Source: Paenibacillus sp. FSL K6-3182 (lineage in GTDB: Bacteria > Bacillota > Bacilli > Paenibacillales > Paenibacillaceae). Taken from it: a stretch of DNA of 64,000 nucleotides. Positions 25,379 to 34,828 of this stretch are shown piece after piece (within the stretch, counting starts at the first letter, position 1; each line of letters opens with the position of its first letter). Below the pieces are notes generated by a model, which did not search any database, was not told the DNA's origin, and saw nothing but the letters and a program-made list of their open reading frames with translations. The position numbers and the translations under genes were made by a program. Location of the stretch: positions 3,715,501-3,779,500 of the forward strand of contig NZ_CP150265.1 in assembly GCF_037976325.1 (NCBI RefSeq), given 5' to 3'.

Positions 25379-27433
25379 ATGAGCAAATCAGTAATAAATG
25401 GTACTGTAAAATCGGTTTGCCCTTTTGATTGCCCGGATACTTGTGGTCTGAGCGTCACCTTCGAGGAAGGCAAAATAACGAAAGTAACAGGTGATGCAGA
25501 GCACCCGGTAACCCGCGGAGCAATTTGCAATAAGGTAAGACAATTAAATGATCGCGTGTATCATCCTGATAGACTGCTCTACCCTCTTCGCCGCGTAGGT
25601 CCCAAAGGCGAGCATTCATTCGAACGCATATCTTGGGAAGAAGCCTATGAGGAAATTACCTCACGGATGAAAGGGATTATTTCCGAGCATGGAGCGAGTG
25701 CCATATTGCCTTATAGTTTTTATGGCAATATGGGTGTTTTGAATGCAGAAGGAATGGATCGACGGTTCTTTCATCGACTCGGCGCTAGTCAATTGGACCG
25801 CGCAATATGCAACGCTGCTGGATCAACAGGTTATGCTTATACGATGGGCGCTTCCAGAGGCATTGATCCCGAAGAAACGATACATACGAAGCTGTTTCTT
25901 ATATGGGGCTGCAATCTCGTATCAACAAATATGCACCAAACGATGTTGGCAACGGAAGCACGGAAAAACGGAGCAAAGGTTATTCATATTGATGTGCATC
26001 GCAATCGTACCTCTACTTGGGCGGATCAGTTCATTCATTTGCGTCCGGGAACGGATGCAGCACTCGCTCTCGGCATGATGCATGTCATCATCCGTGATGG
26101 GCTGACTGATCAAGCTTTTCTCGAGCAGTTCACGCTCGGTTACGAGGATCTCGCGAAGCAAGCAGCTGAATATACGCCTAAACGAGTGGAAGTTATTACG
26201 GGCGTACCGGCAGCGGAGGTCGAGGAGCTTAGCAGGCTGTATGGAACGACCACTCCCTCTTTTATCCGCATTGGCAACGGACTTCAGCACCATGATAATG
26301 GCGGAATGATCGTGCGAACTATCTCCTGCTTGCCTGCATTGACTGGGCAATGGGATGTTCTCGGTGGCGGTGCAATGAAAGGCAACAGCTGGTATTCGCG
26401 GCTCAATGGTGAGAAAATTGAGCGCCCCGATTTAATGCCTGATCCGGATGTCCGCACGATCAGCATGAATCAGCTCGGCGATGCTCTTCTAGATGCCGCT
26501 CCTCCAGTAAAGATGCTGTTTGTCTATAACAGCAATCCAGCAGTCGTAGCGCCTGACCAGAACCGAGTGCGCGAGGGATTGGCTCGTGAAGACTTATTTA
26601 CGGTTACACATGATTTGTTCTTAACAGACACCTGCAAATATTCGGACATTGTATTGCCTGCAACTTCTCATTTTGAAAACTTGGATTTATATACTTCCTA
26701 CTGGCATCTGTATTTGCAGCTTCACCAGCCGATTATGGAACCGATGGGTGAATGCAAATCAAACTTTACGCTCTTTAAGGAGCTTGCGCTTAAACTTGAC
26801 TTTGAGCCTCATCTATTTGACATTTCTGAGCAGCAAATGATAAGTGAAGCACTTGATAGCGAAAATAATCCACTTCTTAAAGGCATTACTTTTGAGGCGC
26901 TGCAAGCTAATACGTGGATGAAGGCTGGCGGTAATGAGCTTCCTTCCTATATCTCGATGATTCCGACTCCTTCTGGTAAAATCGAGCTTTATTCGGAGAA
27001 AATGCTTATGAACGGCTTGCCTCCAATACCCAATCATACGCCGCTTAGAGAGCCGGAAACATATCCTTTTTGGCTGACGACTGGCCCGAATCACAACTTC
27101 ATTAACTCGACCTTCGCCAACCAAGAAAAGCTCCAAAAGCTTGAGAAGGAGCCTCTCCTTCATATGCATGCGGAGGACGCAGAAGCACTCGGGCTCCTTA
27201 GCGGGGAACGTGTAAAGATACGTAATGACCGTGGTGAACTGGAGATGACGCTGCGTGTTGGTCAAGACGTACTGCCAGGAGTTCTCGTCACGCAAGGCTT
27301 ATGGTGGGAAGACAAGAAAAAAGGTCATCAAGCCGTGAATACACTGACGCCGCAGCGGCTCGCAGATATGGGCGGCGGTGCTACATTTTTCTCAAATCGC
27401 GTTGAGGTTTTGAAAGCTGATACAGCTCTGTAA
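25379..27433 (+). CDS. molybdopterin-dependent oxidoreductase
   Basis: The 684-residue enzyme of the DMSO reductase/formate dehydrogenase superfamily carries an N-terminal [4Fe-4S] motif ('CPFDCPDTCG', with the fourth Cys in 'AICNKVRQ'). A possible Mo-ligand Cys lies in 'AICNAAGSTGYAY' (about residue 142). The MGD-binding C-terminal domain has 'FWLTTGPNHNFINST' and 'RVKIRNDRGELEM'. It has no Tat signal, so it is cytosolic. GGAGTGAG precedes the ATG at 25379; a longer frame to 25346 lacks support. It stands alone without electron-transfer subunits, like many 'molybdopterin oxidoreductase family' proteins of unknown substrate. A terminator follows. Confidence 0.88.
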   Translation: MSKSVINGTVKSVCPFDCPDTCGLSVTFEEGKITKVTGDAEHPVTRGAICNKVRQLNDRVYHPDRLLYPLRRVGPKGEHSFERISWEEAYEEITSRMKGIISEHGASAILPYSFYGNMGVLNAEGMDRRFFHRLGASQLDRAICNAAGSTGYAYTMGASRGIDPEETIHTKLFLIWGCNLVSTNMHQTMLATEARKNGAKVIHIDVHRNRTSTWADQFIHLRPGTDAALALGMMHVIIRDGLTDQAFLEQFTLGYEDLAKQAAEYTPKRVEVITGVPAAEVEELSRLYGTTTPSFIRIGNGLQHHDNGGMIVRTISCLPALTGQWDVLGGGAMKGNSWYSRLNGEKIERPDLMPDPDVRTISMNQLGDALLDAAPPVKMLFVYNSNPAVVAPDQNRVREGLAREDLFTVTHDLFLTDTCKYSDIVLPATSHFENLDLYTSYWHLYLQLHQPIMEPMGECKSNFTLFKELALKLDFEPHLFDISEQQMISEALDSENNPLLKGITFEALQANTWMKAGGNELPSYISMIPTPSGKIELYSEKMLMNGLPPIPNHTPLREPETYPFWLTTGPNHNFINSTFANQEKLQKLEKEPLLHMHAEDAEALGLLSGERVKIRNDRGELEMTLRVGQDVLPGVLVTQGLWWEDKKKGHQAVNTLTPQRLADMGGGATFFSNRVEVLKADTAL

Positions 27434-27442
27434 TAGAAAACC

Positions 27443-27487
27443 AAAAACACCTGAGTCCCTATGAAAAGTAGGAACTCAGGTGTTTTT
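27443..27487 (+). terminator. bidirectional intrinsic terminator
   Basis: Stem AAAAACACCTGAG/CTCAGGTGTTTTT with a loop of about 19 bases, between convergent genes. Confidence 0.9.
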
Positions 27488-27504
27488 ACCTTTTTGCCTA
27501 TGAA

Positions 27505-28119
27505 TTAGTAGCTAATACCAACACGTTCTCGCACATAAGCACCGTTAAAATATTCCGAAACAGCGAATTCAGCCGTATCTGCAAAAGAAATCGATGCACC
27601 TCCAGAGGGCAGGATCTCCTTTCGCACACGATAACCGCCTCGCAGCTCCTCTTGAACGAGTCTTGTGGGACAGACGATGGTCCAGTCCAAATCAGTGTTA
27701 GCGAGTGCCCTATAAACCTGCTCATGCTCTTTGGCTGCATCATGGTTTAAACGTCTGTTTTCACTGGACTGGTATCTAAGCAGCTCTGGCTGCAGCTCAC
27801 TCTGCAAGATGCCCGCTGTACCAACCGTAACGATTCTTTTCACTCGGTAATGATGCATTGCGGCAATCAAATTTGTGATGCCGCTGACAAGCGTTCCGTT
27901 GCCTTCTGTATTTAACGCACAAATGACTCCGCTCGCATCAATCATGGCTTCAAAAACCTCATGCTGATTACGTACATCTCCGAGGTAACTCTCATCGATC
28001 ATTTGCTCAGGCAGTCTTACAAATCGCTTGAATGGAACGTTCCTATCTTCAAGATAACTCGCAATAAATTGTCCGGTCTTGCCTGTTGCTCCGAGAAGTA
28101 ATAACTTTGAAGCTGTCAT
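27505..28119 (-). CDS. NAD(P)-binding atypical SDR (NmrA/YwnB-like)
   Basis: The 204-residue protein has an N-terminal 'LLLLGATGKTGQFIASYL' dinucleotide-binding loop (GATGxTG) and then 'VTVGTAGILQ'. 'DLDWTIVCPTRLVQEEL' and 'ISFADTAEFAV' are typical of atypical short-chain dehydrogenases such as YwnB or biliverdin-reductase-like proteins. It lacks the YxxxK pair, so catalysis is uncertain; some relatives are redox sensors. GAGGGG is eight bases before the ATG at 28119. It lies 35 bases after the hydroxyacid dehydrogenase stop and may share its transcript. Confidence 0.85.
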   Translation of the reverse strand: MTASKLLLLGATGKTGQFIASYLEDRNVPFKRFVRLPEQMIDESYLGDVRNQHEVFEAMIDASGVICALNTEGNGTLVSGITNLIAAMHHYRVKRIVTVGTAGILQSELQPELLRYQSSENRRLNHDAAKEHEQVYRALANTDLDWTIVCPTRLVQEELRGGYRVRKEILPSGGASISFADTAEFAVSEYFNGAYVRERVGISY

Positions 28120-28154
28120 GATATGTACCCCTCTTATTAACAACGTTTATTCTG

Positions 28155-29123
28155 TTAAAGCAGCTCGTCAACGACATTTGGGGGGACTTGTCCCGTTAAC
28201 GCGTTTACTAGGTTTTGAGCCGCAAGCATAGCCATATCAAACCTTGTATCCGAAGTAGCAGAGCCGATATGAGGCAAGGTTAATACATTAGCCATCGTCA
28301 GAAAAGGATGATCCGCTTCAATCGGTTCTTTTTCGAATACATCAAGGCCCGCAGCTGAAATCGTACCCTGCTCGAGAGCTTCAATCAAAGCTTGCTCATC
28401 CACCGTTTGCCCTCTCGATATATTAATAAAAATCGCTGATGGCTTCATTAATTTAAACTCAGTTGCTCCAATTAGCTTAACCGTCTCTGGTGTCAGAGGT
28501 GCTAATAATAAAACAAAATCTGAATAAGCAAGCAGATCATTTAATTCAAAATAACGAACGCCTAGCTGTTCTTCCGCTTCTGGCTTGCGGCTGCGATTAT
28601 AATAAACGACATCCATGTCAAACCCGAACCTAGCGCGACGGGCAACCGCCTCACCAATTCTCCCCATTCCAATGATGCCAAGCTTAGCATGGTGGACATC
28701 TTTACCGAACAGCTTGACGCCATCGCCTGTCTTCCACTTGCCATCCTTTACGTAACGATCCAGCTCCGCAACACGCCTCGCTGTTCCCAGAATGAGTGCG
28801 AGTGCAAGATCCGCTACAGTGTCATTCAGGACATGCGGCGTGTTCGTACCAATTATCCCTCTTGTACGCATTGCTTCAAGATCAAAATGATTATAGCCGA
28901 CGCTTATGCTGCTTACGACTTTCAAATGCGGTGCATGTTCGATTAATTCAGCATCAATTTTGGCTCCTGCCGTTAATAAACCATTTGCACTCGCCATCTT
29001 CAGAAGCAGCTGCTGTCGGGTCATGGGCGTTTTCTCATCCCATTTGTCTATTATACAGTGCTCTGCTATAAACGCCTCTACTTCAGCGGGGATCTGTCGA
29101 TCAATGAAAACAGTTGGTTTCAT
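28155..29123 (-). CDS. D-2-hydroxyacid dehydrogenase (glyoxylate/hydroxypyruvate reductase type)
   Basis: The 322-residue NAD(P)-dependent enzyme has the Rossmann motif in '[17 protein letters not shown]'. Catalytic Arg is in '[15 protein letters not shown]', Glu in 'GLDVFEKEP' and His in '[12 protein letters not shown]'. It reduces a 2-keto acid such as glyoxylate or 2-ketogluconate; 'PPNVVDELL' at the C-terminus is typical. AAAGGAG is eight bases before the ATG at 29123, which is preferred over 29150. It is downstream of aroC by 45 bases, so cotranscription is possible. Confidence 0.9.
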   Translation of the reverse strand: MKPTVFIDRQIPAEVEAFIAEHCIIDKWDEKTPMTRQQLLLKMASANGLLTAGAKIDAELIEHAPHLKVVSSISVGYNHFDLEAMRTRGIIGTNTPHVLNDTVADLALALILGTARRVAELDRYVKDGKWKTGDGVKLFGKDVHHAKLGIIGMGRIGEAVARRARFGFDMDVVYYNRSRKPEAEEQLGVRYFELNDLLAYSDFVLLLAPLTPETVKLIGATEFKLMKPSAIFINISRGQTVDEQALIEALEQGTISAAGLDVFEKEPIEADHPFLTMANVLTLPHIGSATSDTRFDMAMLAAQNLVNALTGQVPPNVVDELL

Positions 29124-29168
29124 TAGCAATCTCCTTTCAGCATTTGTCATTTATAAGCATAGCACAGT

Positions 29169-30224
29169 TTATCCATTCATTGCTGCTTGGCGCTTGATTA
29201 GATCTTCAATAACGATACATGCCATCGCTTCTACAACGGGAATAATACGAGGACAGATGCACGGGTCATGTCTGCCAATGGTCTCGATCATCTTCTCTTG
29301 ACCGTGGATATCAATTGTATGCTGCGGCAAAGAAATGGATGATGTGGGCTTAACCGCTATACGAAAAACAATTTCTTCACCCGTGCTGATGCCGCCGACA
29401 ATTCCGCCCGCGTTATTGCTTAAAAACCCGTTTTTGCTCATGGCATCATTATGCTCGCTGCCGAGCATCTCTGCTGCTGCAAAACCTGCCCCAAACTCAA
29501 TGCCTTTAACAGCCCCGATGGATAGCATTGCTTTTGCAAGCTCAGCGTCCAGCTTATCAAATACTGGCTCGCCTATCCCAGGTAAAACGCCTCTTACTCT
29601 GCATTCCACGATACCGCCGCAGCTGTCTCCAATAGCCGCTAAATGCTCGATCTTCTCGATCATACGAACCGCTGCTTCTGGATCACATGCTCTTACCGCA
29701 TTTTTTTCAATTTCATCCTCTACGTACGTTTCGCATTTAATACCGCCTATTTCCTTGGTATAAGCAACAACACTTATTCCTCGGTTCTCTAACAGCTTGC
29801 GGGCAACCGCTCCGCCAGCAACACGGCCTGCTGTTTCTCTTCCCGACGCCCTCCCGCTTCCGCGGTGATCACGCAAGCCGTATTTTTTCAAATACGTATA
29901 ATCGGCATGTCCTGGACGAAAGGAATTTTGTATATCGTTATATGCTTCAGGCTTCATATCTGTATTATGCAGCATAATGAAAAGTGGCGTTCCCGTTGTT
30001 TTCCCTTCAAACATGCCAGACATAATACGAATGACATCATATTCTTTGCGTGGGGTAGTTACAGAGGATTGACCGGGCTTTCTTCGATCCATTTGCGTTT
30101 GGATATATTTCTCATCCAGCTCAACCCCAGGTGTCACGCCATCTACAATGACGCCAACGGCTTCCCCGTGTGATTCTCCGAATGTCGTAATCTTAAAGCT
30201 TTCCCCATATGTGCTTCCTGCCAT
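29169..30224 (-). CDS. aroC: chorismate synthase
   Basis: The 351-residue enzyme makes chorismate from EPSP with reduced FMN, the last step of the shikimate pathway. Family signatures are 'ITTFGESHGEAVGVIVDG' at the N-terminus, 'FRPGHADYTYLKKYG', 'GSGRASGRETAGRVAGGA' and 'SNNAGGIVGGISTGEEI'. GGGAGG is eight bases upstream. It is not in an aro cluster here, and it diverges from a LysR-type gene that could control it. Confidence 0.96.
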   Translation of the reverse strand: MAGSTYGESFKITTFGESHGEAVGVIVDGVTPGVELDEKYIQTQMDRRKPGQSSVTTPRKEYDVIRIMSGMFEGKTTGTPLFIMLHNTDMKPEAYNDIQNSFRPGHADYTYLKKYGLRDHRGSGRASGRETAGRVAGGAVARKLLENRGISVVAYTKEIGGIKCETYVEDEIEKNAVRACDPEAAVRMIEKIEHLAAIGDSCGGIVECRVRGVLPGIGEPVFDKLDAELAKAMLSIGAVKGIEFGAGFAAAEMLGSEHNDAMSKNGFLSNNAGGIVGGISTGEEIVFRIAVKPTSSISLPQHTIDIHGQEKMIETIGRHDPCICPRIIPVVEAMACIVIEDLIKRQAAMNG

Positions 30225-30340
30225 TATGTTTACCTCCCGATGGAATGCTTTGACGCATTCGTTATTTGTCTATTATAATTTTGAATATGAAATAAATGAA
30301 ATCGAAATTTTCGAATCTTGTCATAGAGAGGAACTATATC

Positions 30341-31219
30341 ATGATAATGAATATGGAATGGTATCGCATTTTTCTCCATACCGCTAAATTAGGTAATTTG
30401 ACAAAAGCAGCACAAGAGCTGCATATTACACAGCCTTCTGTCAGCTATGCAATTAAGCAATTGGAAGCGCAGCTTGAAGTGAAGCTGTTTGATCGATTGT
30501 CCAAAGGAGTAAAGCTTACTCCGGAAGGATTGGAGGTTCTCGCTTATGTAGAGAAATCGTTTACGATACTGCAAGCAGGTGAAATCCAATTACAAGCGCT
30601 TAAAAACCTTACGGCAGGCGAGCTGCGCATTGGGGCTAGCGGACCTGTCATCAAGCATTTGCTGCTGCCGCTGCTTGATACGTTTCATGCGGAGCATCCG
30701 GATGTACGCATTCGGCTTTCTCAAGGAAAAACATCGGATATACGGGATCGATTGTTAGATGGCCAAATTGATATTGGTCTTGTTCACCTGCCCCTCTCTG
30801 ATCATGAACTTGTCGTTTCACATCTAAAAGAGATTCAAGACTGCTTTGTTGTAGGAGAAGCGTATCGTCATTTAGTCGATACCTCCTTTTCGGCTCAAGC
30901 CTTAGCACAATTGCCGCTCTTGCTGCTCTCTGAAGCGAGCAGTACAAGATTGTTTATTGAGCAGTGGTTTAAATCACAAGGCATAACGCCAGATGCGGAT
31001 ATGGAGCTGTCCAGCATGGATATGCTGATAGAAATGGCTATTCGCGGCTATGGAGCAGCATTTGTTACTCAATCTTTTATCGATCAGGAACTTGAGAATA
31101 AGAAACTATTTCGACTTCAGACAATTGAACCCATTCCATTACGTTCTGTAGGTTTTGCCACTAGGCGCAATTCTTCTCTTCCCATCATCGCAAACCGATT
31201 TATTGCATTGCTTGAATAA
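30341..31219 (+). CDS. LysR-family transcriptional regulator
   Basis: The 292-residue protein has an N-terminal winged helix-turn-helix ('GNLTKAAQELHITQPSVS' begins the recognition region) and a periplasmic-binding-like effector domain. That domain has 'GELRIGASGPVIKHLLLPLL' cut by two subdomains and ends 'VGFATRRNSSLPIIANRF'. GAGAGG is nine bases before the ATG at 30341; the frame extends upstream to 30296 without a binding site. It is divergent from aroC with about 115 bases between starts, the usual layout for self- and neighbour regulation. The effector is unknown. Confidence 0.9.
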   Translation: MIMNMEWYRIFLHTAKLGNLTKAAQELHITQPSVSYAIKQLEAQLEVKLFDRLSKGVKLTPEGLEVLAYVEKSFTILQAGEIQLQALKNLTAGELRIGASGPVIKHLLLPLLDTFHAEHPDVRIRLSQGKTSDIRDRLLDGQIDIGLVHLPLSDHELVVSHLKEIQDCFVVGEAYRHLVDTSFSAQALAQLPLLLLSEASSTRLFIEQWFKSQGITPDADMELSSMDMLIEMAIRGYGAAFVTQSFIDQELENKKLFRLQTIEPIPLRSVGFATRRNSSLPIIANRFIALLE

Positions 31220-31220
31220 C

Positions 31221-31257
31221 AAGAAGAGCCTCTCGGCGTCCAAGAGGCTCTTCTTAT
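31221..31257 (+). terminator. bidirectional intrinsic terminator
   Basis: A 13-bp stem AAGAAGAGCCTCT/AGAGGCTCTTCTT with a nine-base loop, between the LysR and namA genes, which converge. Confidence 0.9.
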
Positions 31258-31274
31258 TATTGGCATGATAATGA

Positions 31275-32300
31275 TCAGTATGCTCTTTCATATTGCTTTG
31301 CTGGCAATGCCTCACCTTTTATAGCCTGAATTGCATGTAATGACCAATAAGGATCACGAAGCATCCCGCGAGCAACAGCTACTAGATCTGCATCTTCACT
31401 CGCAATTGTCGCTTCAGCCAGCTGTGGATCCTCCAGCTTGCCTACGGCAATTACAGGTACCTGCAGCGCTTCTTTCAGAGCACGTGCCAAAGGCACCTGA
31501 TAACCAGGATAGTTGCCCGGACGCCTTACTCCTACTGGTCCTTCCCCGCCGCTGGATACATGAAACACATCAACTCCAGCATCTCTGTAGCGTTTGCTGA
31601 ACTCAATGCTATGGTTCAAATCATAACCACCATCCATATATTCAATGGCAGAGATTCGCATGATGAGCGGCATGTCTGCCGGCATTACGCTTTTCACCGC
31701 TTGTACGACCTCTACACCAAATTTAGCCAAATCCTGACCGTACTCATCCTCACGGGTATTAATGCCAGGAGACTGGAATTGATGCACCAAATAACCATGA
31801 GCACCATGTATTTCAATTGTGTCTACACCCGCTTCTACTGCTCTTCTAGCTGCCTCTTTAAATTGATTCACAATAACTTTTATTTCTTCGACAGAAAGTG
31901 GTTTAGGTGTTTTATAGTTAGGACCTGCTGGGATGGCAGATGGACCAACGGGCTGCTCAGCGTCCTCTGCTTTGCGCCCAGCATGCGCGATTTGAATGCC
32001 TATTTTGGATCCATGTTTGTGCACTTCTGAAATAATGCGTCTGAAAGCTGGAATATGCTCATCTGACCAAAGCCCTAAATCATGATCTGTAATGCGACCA
32101 TCTGGATCAACATCGGTCATCTCCATGAGGATAAGACCCGTACCGCCTATCGCACGTGAAACATAATGAACATAATGCCACTCATTAGGTATCCCGTCCT
32201 TCGCGTCTACAGAGTATTGACACATAGGTGCCATTACAATTCTGTTCTTAAGCTTAAGACTTTTGAGTTCAAATGGTGTATCCAAATGTTTAAACGTCAT
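31275..32300 (-). CDS. namA: NADPH dehydrogenase NamA (old yellow enzyme, YqjM-type)
   Basis: The 341-residue FMN enzyme reduces alpha,beta-unsaturated aldehydes and ketones, quinones and nitro compounds. 'VMAPMCQYSVDAKDG' carries the redox-tuning Cys of the YqjM class (about residue 26). The His pair that binds substrate is in 'IEIHGAHGYLVHQF', and 'FHVSSGGEGPV' and 'AVARGMLRDPYW' bind FMN phosphate. GAAGAGGTG precedes the ATG. A divergent HxlR-type gene 160 bases away probably controls it. Confidence 0.94.
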   Translation of the reverse strand: MTFKHLDTPFELKSLKLKNRIVMAPMCQYSVDAKDGIPNEWHYVHYVSRAIGGTGLILMEMTDVDPDGRITDHDLGLWSDEHIPAFRRIISEVHKHGSKIGIQIAHAGRKAEDAEQPVGPSAIPAGPNYKTPKPLSVEEIKVIVNQFKEAARRAVEAGVDTIEIHGAHGYLVHQFQSPGINTREDEYGQDLAKFGVEVVQAVKSVMPADMPLIMRISAIEYMDGGYDLNHSIEFSKRYRDAGVDVFHVSSGGEGPVGVRRPGNYPGYQVPLARALKEALQVPVIAVGKLEDPQLAEATIASEDADLVAVARGMLRDPYWSLHAIQAIKGEALPAKQYERAY

Positions 32301-32359
32301 GATCTATGCACCTCTTCGTTAATTAGTGTGGGTAGTTATTAATCTATTTTTACCACAGT

Positions 32360-32428
32360 AAGTATAAATGCGAAAGTAGTGAACTTTTTTTCATATAGTT
32401 TCCCTAAAGTTACTTTTGTACTATACTT
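32360..32428. promoter_or_regulatory. inverted repeat between namA and the HxlR gene, likely operator
   Basis: The left copy (32360-32387, AAGTATA...AAAGTA...ACTTT) is repeated in inverted form at 32406-32428 (AAAGT...ACTTTT...TATACTT). Each copy contains a TATACT -10-like box pointing to its own gene, so a regulator bound here would affect both divergent promoters. Confidence 0.5.
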
Positions 32429-32462
32429 GGAGAAATGGAGTTAAATTAATTGAGGTGATCTG

Positions 32463-32801
32463 ATGGATGAACGTGAACTACTCGTTCTAGAGCGAGGTAC
32501 TTATGGTATTCCTTGCGTTATAGGTAAAGTACTAGACATTATCGGTACGAAGTGGACCTTTCTCATTATTCGTGACCTGCTGGTCGAAGAAACGATGCGC
32601 TTTAGTGAATTGTTGAAATCACTCGAAGGCATCAGTCCGAAGACACTTTCCCTTCGCTTGAAGGAGCTTGAAGACCAAGGCATCGTTAGTCGAACCATTT
32701 ATGCTGAGGTCCCCCCAAGAGTAGAATACACCATTACTGAAAAAGGTAAAACTTTGGAACCCATCTTTATTGAGCTCAAGCGATTTGGACTCACTTTATA
32801 A
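32463..32801 (+). CDS. HxlR-family transcriptional regulator
   Basis: The 112-residue winged-helix protein of the HxlR/MarR-like group has 'VLDIIGTKWTFLIIRDLL', 'MRFSELLKSLEGISPKTLS' (recognition helix) and 'YTITEKGKTLEPI' (wing). A Cys at residue 18 ('GIPCVIGKV') sits where YodB/HypR-type members carry a thiol that senses quinones or disulfide stress. GAGGTG precedes the ATG. It is divergent from namA, a known electrophile-reducing enzyme, which supports a role in sensing electrophiles. A terminator follows. Confidence 0.9.
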   Translation: MDERELLVLERGTYGIPCVIGKVLDIIGTKWTFLIIRDLLVEETMRFSELLKSLEGISPKTLSLRLKELEDQGIVSRTIYAEVPPRVEYTITEKGKTLEPIFIELKRFGLTL

Positions 32802-32811
32802 TGATCATACA

Positions 32812-32859
32812 GCAAAAAGGATCGTCTCCAGCCGTCGCTTAAGAGACAATCCTTTTTGC
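32812..32859 (+). terminator. bidirectional intrinsic terminator
   Basis: Stem GCAAAAAGGAT...GTCTC / GAGAC..ATCCTTTTTGC with a short loop, between convergent genes. Confidence 0.85.
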
Positions 32860-32893
32860 ATTTAGAAAAATTAAATCCATTCAGAACCATCCC

Positions 32894-33772
32894 TTAATTA
32901 ACGGTGATGACAAATGGCACCGTCAGCACCTCGCCTTTAAATTGAAATTGCCCCCATAACTTGTAGATGCCTTTCTCAGGAAATACCGTGTGAAACATGA
33001 CGTTTGCACCACCACTCATCGCTTCCATTGCATGTGCATGTACGAATTGGTCAACTGTGCTGTTCAAAATAACACAATGGCCGGAAGTGCCGAGAAATGG
33101 CTCTATCTGCTTTATCGGCTTTCCCGTCTCTTTATCAATGAATCGAAATAATAACATAACCATCTGTCCCGCTTCTATTTCACCAATCCCGGGACTTGCC
33201 GATAATGAAACTTCTAAGCCGCTTACACTTTTTATCCATGTGGTGTCAGGAACTATTGTTTCGTTAGATAATGGCTCGCCAGCAACCTGTATCCACTGCT
33301 TATTAATGACAACATTTTGTTTATGAGGCTTGAATTCAGTCGTTACATAAAACGAGCCTGCAAATGGTAAATTAAGCTTTGTCCGAAAAACATTGTCTTT
33401 CACATAATCGGGATGCACATGCTGAAACGATGATAAATCTTTACTAACGACGATCAGATGCATGAGCTTGGTCATATCTTCTGTAAATTTCGTTACAGGC
33501 TGCCCCTCCGCGGTGGTGACTTCCAATTGTAATTCCATTTCTCCTACTTCTACTGGATTGCCATTTATTTCGCTTACTTTAACGTGATAACCTGAAGCTT
33601 CTGGTGATGGCATTTGTTCATTCTGAAGAGCAGCCAGCAATCCGCGCTTAGGCGGTTCTATATCGACGTTCGTGAGTTTCGTAAAGGTATCCGAAGCACA
33701 GCCAGTTGCAGCTAACAGGATAATGAACAAAGTTATAAGTAACAAACTAATGGACCTTAATCGTACGCTCAT
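32894..33772 (-). CDS. lipoprotein of unknown function (possible metal- or redox-related)
   Basis: The 292-residue protein has a lipoprotein signal with lipobox 'LAATGC' (Cys at about residue 25). The mature part has two beta-rich halves. The first contains 'MHLIVVSKDLSSFQHVHP', a His-rich segment found in secreted proteins linked to copper or metal handling. The second contains 'GHCVILNSTVDQFVHAHAM', again His-rich. This looks like a duplicated immunoglobulin/cupredoxin-like unit, an inference from pattern only. Its ATG overlaps the stop of the upstream membrane-protein gene (ATGA), so the two are translationally coupled. Confidence 0.75.
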   Translation of the reverse strand: MSVRLRSISLLLITLFIILLAATGCASDTFTKLTNVDIEPPKRGLLAALQNEQMPSPEASGYHVKVSEINGNPVEVGEMELQLEVTTAEGQPVTKFTEDMTKLMHLIVVSKDLSSFQHVHPDYVKDNVFRTKLNLPFAGSFYVTTEFKPHKQNVVINKQWIQVAGEPLSNETIVPDTTWIKSVSGLEVSLSASPGIGEIEAGQMVMLLFRFIDKETGKPIKQIEPFLGTSGHCVILNSTVDQFVHAHAMEAMSGGANVMFHTVFPEKGIYKLWGQFQFKGEVLTVPFVITVN

Positions 33773-34809
33773 AGACTTACACGCTCAGGCGATTGGGCTA
33801 AAAGGCTAAGGCCCAGCGACAGCAGCGAAGCTTGTACTATTGAGCCTATCCACAGCTCGGGCTCCCAGCCAATACCGCTCGTCGCAGCCATCCAGCCGAA
33901 GTAACTGCCCCAAAGCACAATAGGCATAATGATGGCAATCAGCCTACTGCTTCGCCTGCGATTCAGATCAGAGCGTCTAAAATGCAGCAATATGTCACCG
34001 CTGAGTCCTGCCACAAACGATACGATCAAACTATGTATTTGGGTAAAACCATCGATTACACCCATTAGTGCGCTAATGAGTAAGAATACAAAAGTAATCG
34101 CACCAAAAGGAGGCTGCCAGCGCTTTAGCATCAATAAAATGGGAAACATAAATACGATCGTATTTAGTAGGATAAACGTTAATCCTCTTACCTCGGCATC
34201 ATCTGCCATTCGGTGCGCAAATAAAGTGCTGGAATTGTTCATATACCAAGCAACTACTTTTGGCGCAGGCAAATTATACCGAAACATCCACACATACATG
34301 AGAAAGAAACAGACAGTACCTGCTGACAATGCTAAGGATAATAAGTATGGGAAAAAGCTTCTCCAACCTATCTGGTCGCCACTCAGCTCCCTCCAGCCTG
34401 CTCGAAGTGGACTTGATAAGATGAGAATGGCACCAAGCATTAAAGCTAAATGAGAAGGACTAAGCAGCGCTTCAAGATTCACTTCAATTCCAAAAATAAT
34501 ATGCCAAGCCATATCAGCTAAGCCGCCTGCAAGAAAGATGATGACGCCAAGCAAGCCAAGCTCATATCCACTAGGAATGGCTTGCTTCCACGAGCAGCCC
34601 ATTCTTTTTTTCACATATACAATCATTCCAAGTATCCATGCTGCGCATGCAAGAAACCCACTATACAAAATCGCATGCCAAGGGGTGAAAAACGTTTCGA
34701 CAACATCATGGTTATGGGCATAACCGTCTATGAATATACCGAGCACCAGCCATGTGCCAAGCAGCATCGTTACGAAGTGGCTTTTCGTAGAAATAGCATA
34801 TGTTTGCAT
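33769..34809 (-). CDS. polytopic membrane protein of unknown function
   Basis: The 346-residue protein has about nine membrane segments. Conserved-looking His residues lie at membrane edges: 'GYAHNHDVVETFFTPWHAILYS', broken here as H-N-H-D and W-H-A, then 'MAWHIIFGIEV' and 'SPSHLALMLGA'. Such His positions could bind metal or heme, but no family is recognised. GGGGAG is eight bases before the ATG. It is followed by the coupled His-rich lipoprotein, with which it probably works. Confidence 0.75.
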   Translation of the reverse strand: MQTYAISTKSHFVTMLLGTWLVLGIFIDGYAHNHDVVETFFTPWHAILYSGFLACAAWILGMIVYVKKRMGCSWKQAIPSGYELGLLGVIIFLAGGLADMAWHIIFGIEVNLEALLSPSHLALMLGAILILSSPLRAGWRELSGDQIGWRSFFPYLLSLALSAGTVCFFLMYVWMFRYNLPAPKVVAWYMNNSSTLFAHRMADDAEVRGLTFILLNTIVFMFPILLMLKRWQPPFGAITFVFLLISALMGVIDGFTQIHSLIVSFVAGLSGDILLHFRRSDLNRRRSSRLIAIIMPIVLWGSYFGWMAATSGIGWEPELWIGSIVQASLLSLGLSLLAQSPERVSL

Positions 34810-34828
34810 TGAACACTCTCCCCAGTTA

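Noticed and set aside
29335..29763. 142-codon plus-strand frame
   Set aside because: It is a shadow of aroC on the opposite strand; aroC has full family signatures.
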